Shown: piece by piece, positions 1-7,434 of the stretch | Layout: the number at the start of each line of letters is the position of its first letter | Numbering within the stretch: the stretch's first letter is position 1 | NCBI GenBank assembly: GCA_964448645.1 | Contig: CAYUZY010000006.1 | Location: forward strand, 1 to 33,965 | DNA: 33,965 bases | Reading direction: 5' to 3' | From: GCA-2719315 sp964448645 | GTDB lineage: Bacteria; Bacteroidota; Bacteroidia; Flavobacteriales; Flavobacteriaceae | Program-made: the position numbers and the translations under genes | Notes under the pieces: generated by a model | Database searches by the model: none | What the model saw: only the letters and a program-made list of their open reading frames with translations | What the model was told of the DNA's origin: nothing

Positions 1-81
1 AAGTAACTTTATATTTTTCAATAAATTATGTTTTATGATTAATATTTTACAATTTAAGTGAAATAAAAATCATAAAAAAAA

Positions 82-110
82 TTGTTTTATTCAATGAAAT
101 ATTATTTTTG
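82..110 (+). promoter_or_regulatory. Candidate Bacteroidota promoter for the VWA-MoxR pair
   Basis: TATTTTTG at 103-110 fits the Bacteroidota -7 consensus TAnnTTTG, and a TTG at 82-84 lies 18 bases upstream, close to the usual -33 spacing. The VWA start codon is 20 bases beyond the -7 box. The surroundings are extremely AT-rich, so a chance match is possible. Confidence 0.4.
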
Positions 111-129
111 AATTCCAAATAAAATTTTT

Positions 130-1254
130 ATGAGTTTTTTAAATATTCCAATTTCAGGATGGTTTTTTTCTAATTATGAAAAAAATAAAATATCCACTTT
201 TGAAAAATTTTTAGAAATTTTTAAAGAACTATTAACTCATACTTCTGGAGATTTTGATGAAGCTATTGACTGGTTAAGAGAACTTGATAAAGAATATAAA
301 TTGACTGATCTAGATTACACTATCGATGACTTTATAGAAGATCTTTTGGAAGAGGGTTATGTTATTCAAGAGATAGGCCATGGAAAAGGTAAAGATTTAT
401 TGAAGATTTCTTCTAAGATGGAAAAAGCTTTAAGGAAATTTGCTCTAAAAAAAATATTTGGAAAAATCAGAAAATCTGGGAAAGGGAATCATAAGACTAA
501 GTTTTCAGGAAATAACTCATACGATAATGGAGAAACAAAAAATTATCAATTTGGAGATTCTGTTGAAAACATCTTAATGACAGAAAGCATGAAAAATATG
601 CAAGTCAGATCAGGTTTTGAAGATTTTGATCTTAGAGCTGAAGATTTAGTTGTTCAGGATAGTTATCAAAATGCTCAAATGAGTACTGTACTTATGATAG
701 ACATTAGTCATAGTATGATACTTTATGGGGAAGATAGAATAACTCCAGCAAAAAAAGTAGCAATGGCTTTATCAGAATTAATAACAACAAGATATCCAAA
801 AGACAGTTTGGATATTATAGTTTTTGGTAATGATGCAAAAGTTATAAGTATTAAAAATTTACCTTATTTAAAAGTAGGCCCATATCATACAAACACTGTT
901 GCAGGACTTAAACTGGCTATGGATATTTTACGAAGAAGAAAAAATAATAACAAACAAATATTTATGATTACAGATGGCAAACCAAGTTGCTTGACTTTAT
1001 CTGATGGAAATTATTATAAAAATAGCGCAGGTCTTGATCCTAAAATTATTAATAAATGTTATGTTATGGCTAAGCAAGCCAGAAAATTAAAAATACCTAT
1101 TACAACTTTTATGATAGCTCAAGACCCTTATCTTCAACATTTTGTTAAAGAATTTACAGCAGCAAATAATGGTAAGGCTTTTTATGCAGGGCTTGATGAT
1201 TTAGGAGAAATGATATTTGATGATTATGAAAACAATAAAAAAAAGAGAATTTAA
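130..1254 (+). CDS. VWA domain protein, partner of MoxR-type ATPase
   Basis: The C-terminal half (about residues 183-370) is a von Willebrand factor A domain with an intact metal-ion-dependent adhesion site: D191-x-S193-x-S195, T256 in the HTNT stretch, and T281-D282-G283. The N-terminal half is charged and mostly helical, with no signal peptide or membrane segment, so the protein is probably cytoplasmic. It is followed after one base by a MoxR-type AAA+ ATPase. MoxR/VWA pairs act in chaperone-like maturation or metal insertion, with the VWA protein linking the ATPase to its client. The client here is unknown. The family assignment is firm and the physiological role is not. Confidence 0.85.
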   Translation: MSFLNIPISGWFFSNYEKNKISTFEKFLEIFKELLTHTSGDFDEAIDWLRELDKEYKLTDLDYTIDDFIEDLLEEGYVIQEIGHGKGKDLLKISSKMEKALRKFALKKIFGKIRKSGKGNHKTKFSGNNSYDNGETKNYQFGDSVENILMTESMKNMQVRSGFEDFDLRAEDLVVQDSYQNAQMSTVLMIDISHSMILYGEDRITPAKKVAMALSELITTRYPKDSLDIIVFGNDAKVISIKNLPYLKVGPYHTNTVAGLKLAMDILRRRKNNNKQIFMITDGKPSCLTLSDGNYYKNSAGLDPKIINKCYVMAKQARKLKIPITTFMIAQDPYLQHFVKEFTAANNGKAFYAGLDDLGEMIFDDYENNKKKRI

Positions 1255-1255
1255 A

Positions 1256-2725
1256 ATGAACAAACCTCAAATTAAAACTTTAAAGGAATTAAAAAAAACA
1301 AATTATAAATCAGAGTCTATAAAAGAAGAGCTCTCCAGAAATTTGAAAAGCATAATAGCTTCTGGCAAATCATCTTTTACTGGAATATATGGTTATGAAA
1401 ACACTGTAATTCCTGATTTGGAAAGATCTATTTTATCTGGACACAATATTAATTTTTTAGGTCTTAGAGGGCAGGCGAAAACTAGGTTAGCTAGACAAAT
1501 GGTTGATTTATTAGATGAGTGGGTTCCTAAAATTAAAGATTCTGAAATTAATGATGATCCTTTAGCTCCTATTTCAAAAAAGGGAAAGGATATTATTAAA
1601 AAAAATGGTGATGACACTGAAATTGATTGGATCCATAAAAGTGATAGATTTTATGAAAAATTAGCTACTCCAGATGTTACTGTAGCAGATCTTATAGGAG
1701 ATATTGATCCTATTAAAGCGGCAAGTTTGAAATTATCTTATTCAGATGAACAGGTAATTCACTATGGTATGATTCCACGAGCAAATAGAAGTATTTTTGT
1801 TTTGAATGAACTTCCTGATCTACAGGCTAGGATTCAGGTATCATTATTTTCAATTCTTGAAGAAAAAGAAATTCAAATAAGAGGATTTAAATTAAGGATA
1901 CCTTTAGATATTCAGTTTGTTTTTACTGCTAATCCAGAGGATTATACCAATAGAGGAAGTATTGTAACACCTCTTAAGGATAGGATAGGCTCTCAAATTA
2001 TTACTCACTACCCACTTTCAAGAAAAATTGGAAGAATGATAACTGAGCAGGAATCGGAAATAGATAAAGAACTTTTTGATTCAGTTTATGTGCCAGATGT
2101 TGCAAAGGATTTAGTAGAGCAAATAAATTTGGAATCTAGAAAAAGTGAATACGTTGATCAAAAAAGCGGAGTAAGTGCGAGAATGAGCATTACAGCCTAT
2201 GAAAATTTAATAAGTACAGCACATAGAAGAGCTTTAATAAATAAAGAAAAATCAACTACTGTTAGGTTAACTGATTTTCTAGGAGTTATTCCTTCAATTA
2301 ATGGCAAAATTGAGTTAGTTTATGAGGGTGAACAAGAAGGAGCTGATCATATATCTTTTCTGCTAATAAACGAAGGGATTAAAACAATTTTTAATGAATA
2401 TTTCCCTATTATAAAAAAGTTAGAAAAACCAGATGAAGTTGGACCTTATGATAATGTTCTGGGATGGTTTATTGATAATTCTGAGCTTTTTATTGGGGAT
2501 GAATTTACTGATAATGAATACAAGAAATCTATTGATCAGATTAAACCAGTTTCAAAAATTATTGATAAATATTGTAAAGGTATTTCAGATAAAGATATTT
2601 ACTTTATGAAAGAGATATTGTTATGGGGATTATCTTCATATAAAAAATTAACTAAAAAAAGAACTCTTGAAGGTTTAGAGTTTAAAGATTCTATAGGATC
2701 TTATTTGAAAAATTTAAATTCTTAA
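1256..2725 (+). CDS. MoxR-type AAA+ ATPase (magnesium chelatase-like)
   Basis: This 489-residue AAA+ ATPase resembles magnesium chelatase subunit I and MoxR proteins. The Walker A region is GLRGQAKTR (residues 69-77), with Ala where Gly is usual in GxGKT. The Walker B-like segment reads FVLNELPDL, with Asn in place of the usual Asp before Glu. A sensor 1-like segment, FVFTANPEDYTNRGS, follows. The ATG at 1256 is preferred over one at 1217 because it lies directly after the VWA stop and removes a Lys-rich tail that merely overlaps that gene. It probably works with the VWA protein as a two-component chaperone. The substitutions look like features of a particular MoxR subgroup, and I cannot tell whether ATPase activity is altered. 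Confidence 0.85.
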   Translation: MNKPQIKTLKELKKTNYKSESIKEELSRNLKSIIASGKSSFTGIYGYENTVIPDLERSILSGHNINFLGLRGQAKTRLARQMVDLLDEWVPKIKDSEINDDPLAPISKKGKDIIKKNGDDTEIDWIHKSDRFYEKLATPDVTVADLIGDIDPIKAASLKLSYSDEQVIHYGMIPRANRSIFVLNELPDLQARIQVSLFSILEEKEIQIRGFKLRIPLDIQFVFTANPEDYTNRGSIVTPLKDRIGSQIITHYPLSRKIGRMITEQESEIDKELFDSVYVPDVAKDLVEQINLESRKSEYVDQKSGVSARMSITAYENLISTAHRRALINKEKSTTVRLTDFLGVIPSINGKIELVYEGEQEGADHISFLLINEGIKTIFNEYFPIIKKLEKPDEVGPYDNVLGWFIDNSELFIGDEFTDNEYKKSIDQIKPVSKIIDKYCKGISDKDIYFMKEILLWGLSSYKKLTKKRTLEGLEFKDSIGSYLKNLNS

Positions 2726-2740
2726 AAAGATTAATTAGAT

Positions 2741-2995
2741 TTATTTCAAAGAGTAGTAGATCAAAAATAATATTATATATATAAAAAGATATATTCTGTA
2801 GTAATTCCTTATTTTAATATATTCTTTATTATCTGGAAAAATATTTGAAAATAATCCTTCTAATTCTTTTTTAAATAAGGGTTTGATGTTTATTTTCCAA
2901 TCATTGGTTTGATAAACAATTTTTCTAAATTTACTTCTGAAATATGTACTTGGAATACCCCAAAGGATTAAAATAATAAATAAAATATCTTTCAT
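2741..2995 (-). CDS. Small hypothetical membrane protein
   Basis: This is an 84-residue protein I do not recognise. It has a hydrophobic N-terminal stretch (about residues 3-17), a basic middle with several Lys and Arg, and a second hydrophobic helix (about residues 68-82), so two membrane passes are likely. Its ATG abuts the stop codon of the DUF1295 gene with no base between, which implies translational coupling and co-transcription. It ends 15 bases from the end of the convergent MoxR gene. A helper of the DUF1295 enzyme is possible, but only its position supports that. Confidence 0.55.
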   Translation of the reverse strand: MKDILFIILILWGIPSTYFRSKFRKIVYQTNDWKINIKPLFKKELEGLFSNIFPDNKEYIKIRNYYRIYLFIYIILFLIYYSLK

Positions 2996-3838
2996 TTAAA
3001 ATAGAAGCTTTGGCGTTTTTTTTATATAATCTTGATATGTTTGAAGATGTCCCCACTTTTTATTTGAACTCACTTCTAAAAAATTAATACCACTAATATG
3101 AACTAAAAGCATGTATATGAAAATTGGAGATATTAGTGAAATATATTGCCAATCAGAAAGAGAGGAAAAAGAAATTATTGCAATTCCTGTCCATAAAGAA
3201 ATTTCTCCTAAATAATTAGGATGTCTGGAATAGGACCATAAACCAGATGTAATAAAATGATTTTTATTTTTTGGATTCTTTCTAAATTTTGTTTTTTGAT
3301 AATCTGCAATTACTTCAATGGTAAAGCCTAAAATGAAAATTACAAGACCTAGATAAAACAAGGGGTTTATTATTATCCCTTTATCACTAGACATTCCAGT
3401 GATTGCACAAAGGGAGCATATACTTACCCAGGTGCCTTGAAGAGTCCAGGTCATGAAAAATTTTGCTGGATAAGGTTTTATTTCTCTAAACCTTTTATCT
3501 TCTCCATCTTTCTTAATTCTAAAAAACAAAAAAGATCCTAATCTTACTGCCCAAATGATTATTAAAAAGGAAAGAACAAGATTTCCTAGGTTAAATCCAT
3601 ATTCTATAAAACTATTATAATAAATAAATGAGGTTATTATTATAAAATTAAAACTTCCAGAGATATCAAAAAATTTTTCTGTTTGTAAAAAATATGCAGG
3701 AATAAATAACATCCATTGGAATAAAAATGAAAGCACTATAGCATAATTAACTAATTCAATTTTGGTTAAATAAGAAATTCCATAGGTAAAAGAAAATGCT
3801 ATAAAAGAAAATAAAATATGTTGAATAGAAGCTTTCAT
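2996..3838 (-). CDS. DUF1295 / steroid 5-alpha-reductase-like membrane protein
   Basis: This 280-residue protein has about seven hydrophobic segments and the C-terminal signature of DUF1295 (steroid 5-alpha-reductase/isoprenylcysteine methyltransferase superfamily), including SRHPNY at residues 204-209 followed by LGE. Members are integral membrane proteins presumed to reduce or methylate lipid-like substrates with NADPH or SAM. The bacterial substrates are mostly unknown. The length is normal for the family. It lies downstream of an intrinsic terminator (3895-3922), so it probably has its own promoter, and a small membrane protein gene directly follows. Confidence 0.85.
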   Translation of the reverse strand: MKASIQHILFSFIAFSFTYGISYLTKIELVNYAIVLSFLFQWMLFIPAYFLQTEKFFDISGSFNFIIITSFIYYNSFIEYGFNLGNLVLSFLIIIWAVRLGSFLFFRIKKDGEDKRFREIKPYPAKFFMTWTLQGTWVSICSLCAITGMSSDKGIIINPLFYLGLVIFILGFTIEVIADYQKTKFRKNPKNKNHFITSGLWSYSRHPNYLGEISLWTGIAIISFSSLSDWQYISLISPIFIYMLLVHISGINFLEVSSNKKWGHLQTYQDYIKKTPKLLF

Positions 3839-3849
3839 AAATGAATTAT

Positions 3850-3857
3850 CAAATTTA
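3850..3857 (-). promoter_or_regulatory. Possible -7 box for the DUF1295 gene
   Basis: Read on the minus strand this is TAAATTTG, fitting TAnnTTTG, 11 bases before the DUF1295 start codon and downstream of the preceding terminator. No convincing -33 TTG is found at normal spacing, and the leader would be only a few bases. Confidence 0.25.
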
Positions 3858-3894
3858 TATAAAAAGCAATTTAAATAACTTGATATTATTGAAT

Positions 3895-3922
3895 AAAAAA
3901 ACCCTTCACAAAGAAGGGTTTT
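3895..3922 (-). terminator. Intrinsic terminator after the 221-residue secreted protein gene
   Basis: A perfect 10-bp stem (3898-3907 with 3913-3922, containing ACCCTTC/GAAGGGT) encloses a 5-base loop. An A run at 3895-3901 becomes a U tail in minus-strand transcripts. It begins 20 bases beyond the stop of the gene at 3942-4607 and would end the minus-strand block that starts near 10.4 kb. Confidence 0.85.
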
Positions 3923-3941
3923 AAATAGTTTAGCAATTTAT

Positions 3942-4607
3942 TTAATATCTCAAAAGATCTTCTACACCAAAAGAAACAATTGTTTCAGAACCTCCATTAT
4001 TTTTAACAAATTCTTGGAAAGCTTTAGTTTTTCTAATTTTATCAGTTATAATCTCTACATCATTCATATCCTCTCCATAGAATACTGTATAATGTGTCGC
4101 ACCATTTAAATCTCCCATTCTAATAGCACCCATACCCATCATTCTGTCTCCAATCATAGGTCCAACAGCTTTAGCCATTTTTGTAAAAGCGGCTAAATAT
4201 TTTGCAGGATCATTTACCTTGACTAGCCATTGTTGACCAGTGTGATATTTATCTCTATCACCTTCTTTCCAGTATAAAGATGTTGCAGTATAAGATCCAG
4301 GACCTGCAGTTCTTAGAGAACGATTTCCTCTATAGTAAGCTTGCCACTCTGAAGCAGGACGTTCAGTTTCGTTACCCCAATTTGAAGGGTCTCCAGTAAG
4401 TAAAATTCTATGAGTAACATCATTTAAAAACCTTACTCTTTGAAGGTGAACAGAACCAGATTTTCTTTTTCCTTTTCCGTGATAATCTTCAAATAATTGT
4501 GCTACAGAAGACTGATCACCAGGATTCACTTTTACATTAAAAACTCGAATACTTTGAGCATTAACAAAAAAGGCAGATAATAAAAATAGTAGTAAAAATT
4601 TTTTCAT
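3942..4607 (-). CDS. Secreted protein of unknown function
   Basis: This 221-residue protein opens with a typical flavobacterial signal peptide (MKKFLLLFLLSAFFVNAQ, cleavage probably after the Ala at 17). I do not recognise the mature protein. It seems to contain repeated strand-helix units (IRVFNVKV followed by a helix, QQWLVKV followed by a helix, HYTVFYG followed by a helix), which recalls the dimeric alpha/beta-barrel (ferredoxin-like) fold. That fold reading is only inference. There is one Cys-free mature chain and no type IX CTD or lipobox, so it is probably periplasmic. It lies 47 bases downstream of the cupredoxin lipoprotein on the same strand and ends just before a strong terminator, suggesting it is the last gene of that unit. 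Confidence 0.7.
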   Translation of the reverse strand: MKKFLLLFLLSAFFVNAQSIRVFNVKVNPGDQSSVAQLFEDYHGKGKRKSGSVHLQRVRFLNDVTHRILLTGDPSNWGNETERPASEWQAYYRGNRSLRTAGPGSYTATSLYWKEGDRDKYHTGQQWLVKVNDPAKYLAAFTKMAKAVGPMIGDRMMGMGAIRMGDLNGATHYTVFYGEDMNDVEIITDKIRKTKAFQEFVKNNGGSETIVSFGVEDLLRY

Positions 4608-4654
4608 AATTAAATTGGTTTTTGATTAATATCTAAATATAGTAAAATAGTTTT

Positions 4655-7381
4655 TTATTGAATTGTTATAGTACCAACCATCCCTGCATGAAGAGAACAT
4701 TGATAATAATAAGTACCCCCAGTATTTGGAGTCCAGCTAATGGTAGCATTTTCAGTACCATTATTTGTTAGTCCAGAAACTTGATCTCCAGTTCCAGTTC
4801 CCGCAACTGTTTTTAAATAAAATGGATGACCGGATGCATTTACATTAAAGTTAATTGTATCTCCAATGGCAAAAGTAAGATCAGGATCTTGTCCTGATAC
4901 TGTACCATCTCTATCCGATCCATCAAGGGTGTAATCAGAGCTGCTACTTGCAGTTACGTCAATATTATAAGTAACCGAAGTAGTTGTAGAACTAGTAGCC
5001 GCAGCAGCAATAGAAATTGATCCATTAACTGTTGAAGATGCTGTAGACCCACTAGTTGAATCATAAATTGCCAGTATAGAATAATTGTATGTTCCAGTAG
5101 CGGTAGAGGTAGGAGTTCCATTTAATTTAACTCTACCCGTTGATGCCGTATAATTTGAGGTCACTCCTGGAGGTAGACCTGTAGCTGATACTGTTGTAGT
5201 GTCCGTACAATTAGTAGATATTTGGTAGACTATTTCAGTAATAGCTGTAGTTGGTGATACTACTTGATTGTCTGTGGTAAGAGCACTATCTAATGTCATA
5301 GAACCAGAACAAGGTGGTGCTGTTGTTGAACTAGCAGCAATAGTAATAGCACCGGTAACAGTATCAGAGGCTGTAGCAACAGAAGGATCATCAGCTGCAG
5401 CATACATTACTAAAATAGAATAATTATATGTACCCGTAGCCGCACTTGTTGTAGTACCGTTTAATTTAACCCTTCCTGTTGAAGAGGTATAAGTTGAGCT
5501 AACCCCAGGAGGGAGTCCAGTAGCTGAGACTGTTGTAGTATCAGTACAGTTGGTAGAAATTTGGTATACAACCTCAGTAATTGGAACAGAACTATCTGTA
5601 GTTTGACTTGCTGACCCGCTAATTAGAGTAGTAGTTCCAGCACAAGGCGAGGCTGTTGTAGAACTCGCAGTGGCAGCAGCAATAGTAATAGCACCGGTAA
5701 CAGTATCAGAGGCTGTAGCAACAGAAGGATCATCAGCTGCAGCATACATTACTAAAATAGAATAATTATATGTACCCGTAGCCGCACTTGTTGTAGTACC
5801 GTTTAATTTAACCCTTCCTGTTGAAGAGGTATAAGTTGAGCTAACCCCAGGAGGGAGTCCAGTAGCTGAGACTGTTGTAGTATCAGTACAGTTGGTAGAA
5901 ATTTGGTATACAACCTCAGTAATTGGAACAGAACTATCTGTAGTTTGACTTGCTGGCCCGCTAATTAAAGTAGTAGTCCCTGCACAAGGTGAGGCTGTAG
6001 TAGAACTAGCAGCGGCGGCAGCAATATAAATAGCTCCCGTAACAGTAGAAGAAGCTGTTGCACCACTAGTTGAATCATAGATTGCAAGTATAGAATAATT
6101 ATATGTTCCTGTAGCTGTAGAAGTAGGGGCCCCATTTAATTTAACCCTACCTGTTGAGGCCGTATAATTTGAAGTTACCCCGGGAGGCAGTCCTGTGGCT
6201 GATACTGTTGTGGTATCTGTGCAATTGGTAGAAACTTGGTATACAATTTCAGTAATAGTTGTAGTTGGAGAAACAGTTTGATTATCTGTATTAGAAGCAC
6301 TTGCCAAAATCATGGAACCAGAACAAGGAGGAGGTAATGTAGAACTCGCTGTTGTTGCTGAAACTGATGTTGATGAAACAATTGTTGTAATTTGATTAAA
6401 GACTCCATTAAAAGCCTGAGAGCTAATAGAATTTAAAGAACTACTAGAGGTATTTGCAGGAATTGATGCAGGAGGTACTAATAATCCATTTTGATTAACT
6501 GGAGGTGTATTAGTTGACCTAGCTCCCGAAAAATTAATCGTATTAGATGATGTGCTTGCTGGAATATTTGCTACACTAGTTGGAGTTGGAGTACCACTAG
6601 GAACTAATGATAAATTAAATGATAAAGATACTCCTGTATTATTTACATTACTTAAAACAGCAAAACTTCCCAATACTAAAGCATTAGTGCCTATAGGTTT
6701 TATTGGAGCGAAAATATTTGTAGTTACTCCATTAATGTTGGTTTGAAATATAGAATTCATTCCAAAACCAATTGTTATGAAAAAAGTATTATTTGATTTT
6801 TGAGAATTATTATTTTTTCCTGAATTTTCAGAATCTAAATTTAATTCCCATGTCCCAACAATATCTTTAGCAATTTTATAATCAAATTTCACATCAATTT
6901 CTTTATTACCATCAACAGTTATTTGATAGGGGTTTAATGTGTCTAAAACATTTTTATTCCAATTATAAAATGCAATACCTGAACTTGGAACTGCAGTAAG
7001 TTTTAAGACAGTTCCTGAGGAATAATCTGTTTTTTTTCCCGAAGAAACAATTTCTTCAGTAACAGTTCCCCAATCATCCTCACCTTCTATATTAATTTTT
7101 ACTGAATATTTTACTTTTTGGAAAATAGGAGATATGACAAGATCTGACTCAAGAGTAATAGTAAGTGGGTTATCAGTTGAAGTAGTTCCATCCCATCCAA
7201 CAAAATTATATTCTGAATCAGGGGTGGCAGATATAGTTACAGTTTCACCTTTGTTATATATACCACCCGTAGTAGAGACGGATCCTCCATCAACTGTTTT
7301 AACAGTTAAGAGATATTCAACAGGTTTATCTTTTTTACATGAAAAAAGTAAAACCATTAATACTAAAACTATTCTTCTCAT
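4655..7381 (-). CDS. Repetitive lipoprotein with C-terminal cupredoxin domain
   Basis: This 908-residue lipoprotein has its lipobox LLFSC at residues 11-15, followed by KKDK. In order: two InlB-type bacterial repeat domains (about 23-90 and 92-170, each with a GW or YNW core), a GTWEL segment near 176, a Ser/Thr/Asn-rich low-complexity region (about 185-350), and four Ig-like units of about 112 residues starting at Cys353, Cys466, Cys580 and Cys691. Each unit has a second Cys in a TNC motif, so an internal disulfide is possible. The C-terminal domain (about 805-908) is a cupredoxin with a complete type 1 copper set: His852, Cys895, His898, Met901 (C-x2-H-x2-M as in amicyanin). DTT, DTV and DST triplets in the units fit the Bacteroidota O-glycosylation motif. 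It is probably surface-exposed or periplasmic. An electron-transfer role is inference, because similar domains also occur in structural surface and phage proteins. Confidence 0.8.
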   Translation of the reverse strand: MRRIVLVLMVLLFSCKKDKPVEYLLTVKTVDGGSVSTTGGIYNKGETVTISATPDSEYNFVGWDGTTSTDNPLTITLESDLVISPIFQKVKYSVKINIEGEDDWGTVTEEIVSSGKKTDYSSGTVLKLTAVPSSGIAFYNWNKNVLDTLNPYQITVDGNKEIDVKFDYKIAKDIVGTWELNLDSENSGKNNNSQKSNNTFFITIGFGMNSIFQTNINGVTTNIFAPIKPIGTNALVLGSFAVLSNVNNTGVSLSFNLSLVPSGTPTPTSVANIPASTSSNTINFSGARSTNTPPVNQNGLLVPPASIPANTSSSSLNSISSQAFNGVFNQITTIVSSTSVSATTASSTLPPPCSGSMILASASNTDNQTVSPTTTITEIVYQVSTNCTDTTTVSATGLPPGVTSNYTASTGRVKLNGAPTSTATGTYNYSILAIYDSTSGATASSTVTGAIYIAAAAASSTTASPCAGTTTLISGPASQTTDSSVPITEVVYQISTNCTDTTTVSATGLPPGVSSTYTSSTGRVKLNGTTTSAATGTYNYSILVMYAAADDPSVATASDTVTGAITIAAATASSTTASPCAGTTTLISGSASQTTDSSVPITEVVYQISTNCTDTTTVSATGLPPGVSSTYTSSTGRVKLNGTTTSAATGTYNYSILVMYAAADDPSVATASDTVTGAITIAASSTTAPPCSGSMTLDSALTTDNQVVSPTTAITEIVYQISTNCTDTTTVSATGLPPGVTSNYTASTGRVKLNGTPTSTATGTYNYSILAIYDSTSGSTASSTVNGSISIAAAATSSTTTSVTYNIDVTASSSSDYTLDGSDRDGTVSGQDPDLTFAIGDTINFNVNASGHPFYLKTVAGTGTGDQVSGLTNNGTENATISWTPNTGGTYYYQCSLHAGMVGTITIQ
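5334..6017. repeat. Tandem 342-bp duplication inside the cupredoxin lipoprotein gene
   Basis: Bases 5334-5675 and 5676-6017 are successive copies of one 342-bp (114-codon) unit. By eye the first 280 bases (5334-5613 against 5676-5955) are identical, whereas the last 62 differ at about nine positions. The copies encode the middle two of four Ig-like units. The outer two units resemble each other more than they resemble the middle pair. Confidence 0.9.
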
Positions 7382-7434
7382 TAAGAATTTGATTTTCAGT
7401 ATTTAAGGTAATAAAAAAAAATAGAATGAGTTTA

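Noticed and set aside
1..129. Small gene or RNA upstream of the VWA gene
   Set aside because: The stretch is AT-rich without an open frame or a stable stem, and only the candidate promoter can be supported.
6552..7406. Open frames on the plus strand opposite the lipoprotein gene
   Set aside because: They lie antisense to a gene with a clear signal peptide and domains, show no recognisable motifs and arise from its low-complexity codons.
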